A stretch of 5,470 nucleotides of DNA, taken from assembly GCA_035294855.1 (NCBI GenBank), contig DATGKD010000009.1, forward strand, positions 1-5,470, written 5' to 3'. A program made the translations under genes and the position numbers. The notes below the pieces were generated by a model, which saw only the letters and a program-made list of their open reading frames with translations, had not been told where the DNA came from and searched no databases. Positions 5,469 through 5,470 of the stretch are shown piece by piece; position 1 is the stretch's first letter, and each line of letters starts with the position of its first letter. This stretch comes from DATGKD01 sp035294855. Its GTDB lineage: Bacteria; Actinomycetota; Acidimicrobiia; Acidimicrobiales; UBA8190.

Positions 5469-5470
5469 GC

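Overview
The window is a high-GC bacterial chromosome segment carrying six housekeeping genes, all on the minus strand and packed almost without gaps. In transcription order (right to left) they are fmt, rpe, ribD, ribBA, ribH and hisG. High GC, strong G/C third-position bias, a GTG start for fmt and a GTP cyclohydrolase II motif of the RGHEGRGIGL type all point to an actinobacterium. From memory, the gene order and the RibD and HisG styles remind me of the Acidimicrobiia, but the sequence alone cannot settle the lineage.

Layout: positions 5420-5470 are a G-rich stretch (on the minus strand) ahead of fmt and may hold the last codons of another gene. fmt (5419-4514) is followed after 11 bases by rpe (4502-3825), after 4 bases by ribD (3820-2771), after 1 base by ribBA (2769-1546), which overlaps ribH (1559-1020) by 14 bases; hisG (1011-136) follows after 8 bases. 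No gap inside the operon can hold a promoter, terminator or FMN riboswitch, so these genes are most likely co-transcribed and partly translationally coupled. Positions 1-135 are non-coding as far as I can tell. They contain a 12-bp tandem repeat (six copies, 1-72) and then a T-rich, A-free stretch unlike the rest of the window.

How the genes fit together: Rpe interconverts ribulose-5-phosphate and xylulose-5-phosphate. Ribulose-5-phosphate is also the substrate of the RibB half of RibBA. The RibA half opens GTP, RibD carries the pyrimidine branch through deamination and reduction, and RibH joins the two branches into 6,7-dimethyl-8-ribityllumazine. HisG draws ATP and PRPP into histidine synthesis, and Fmt formylates initiator Met-tRNA. 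Riboflavin synthase (ribE), which completes the pathway, is absent from the cluster, as are rsmB (often between fmt and rpe) and hisE (often next to hisG).

This is mostly an ordinary region. I see no new biological system. The items most worth a second look are the 12-bp repeat block, the missing ribE, a hairpin covering the ribBA ribosome binding site, the shortened RibD reductase domain and a G-quadruplex-type motif before fmt.
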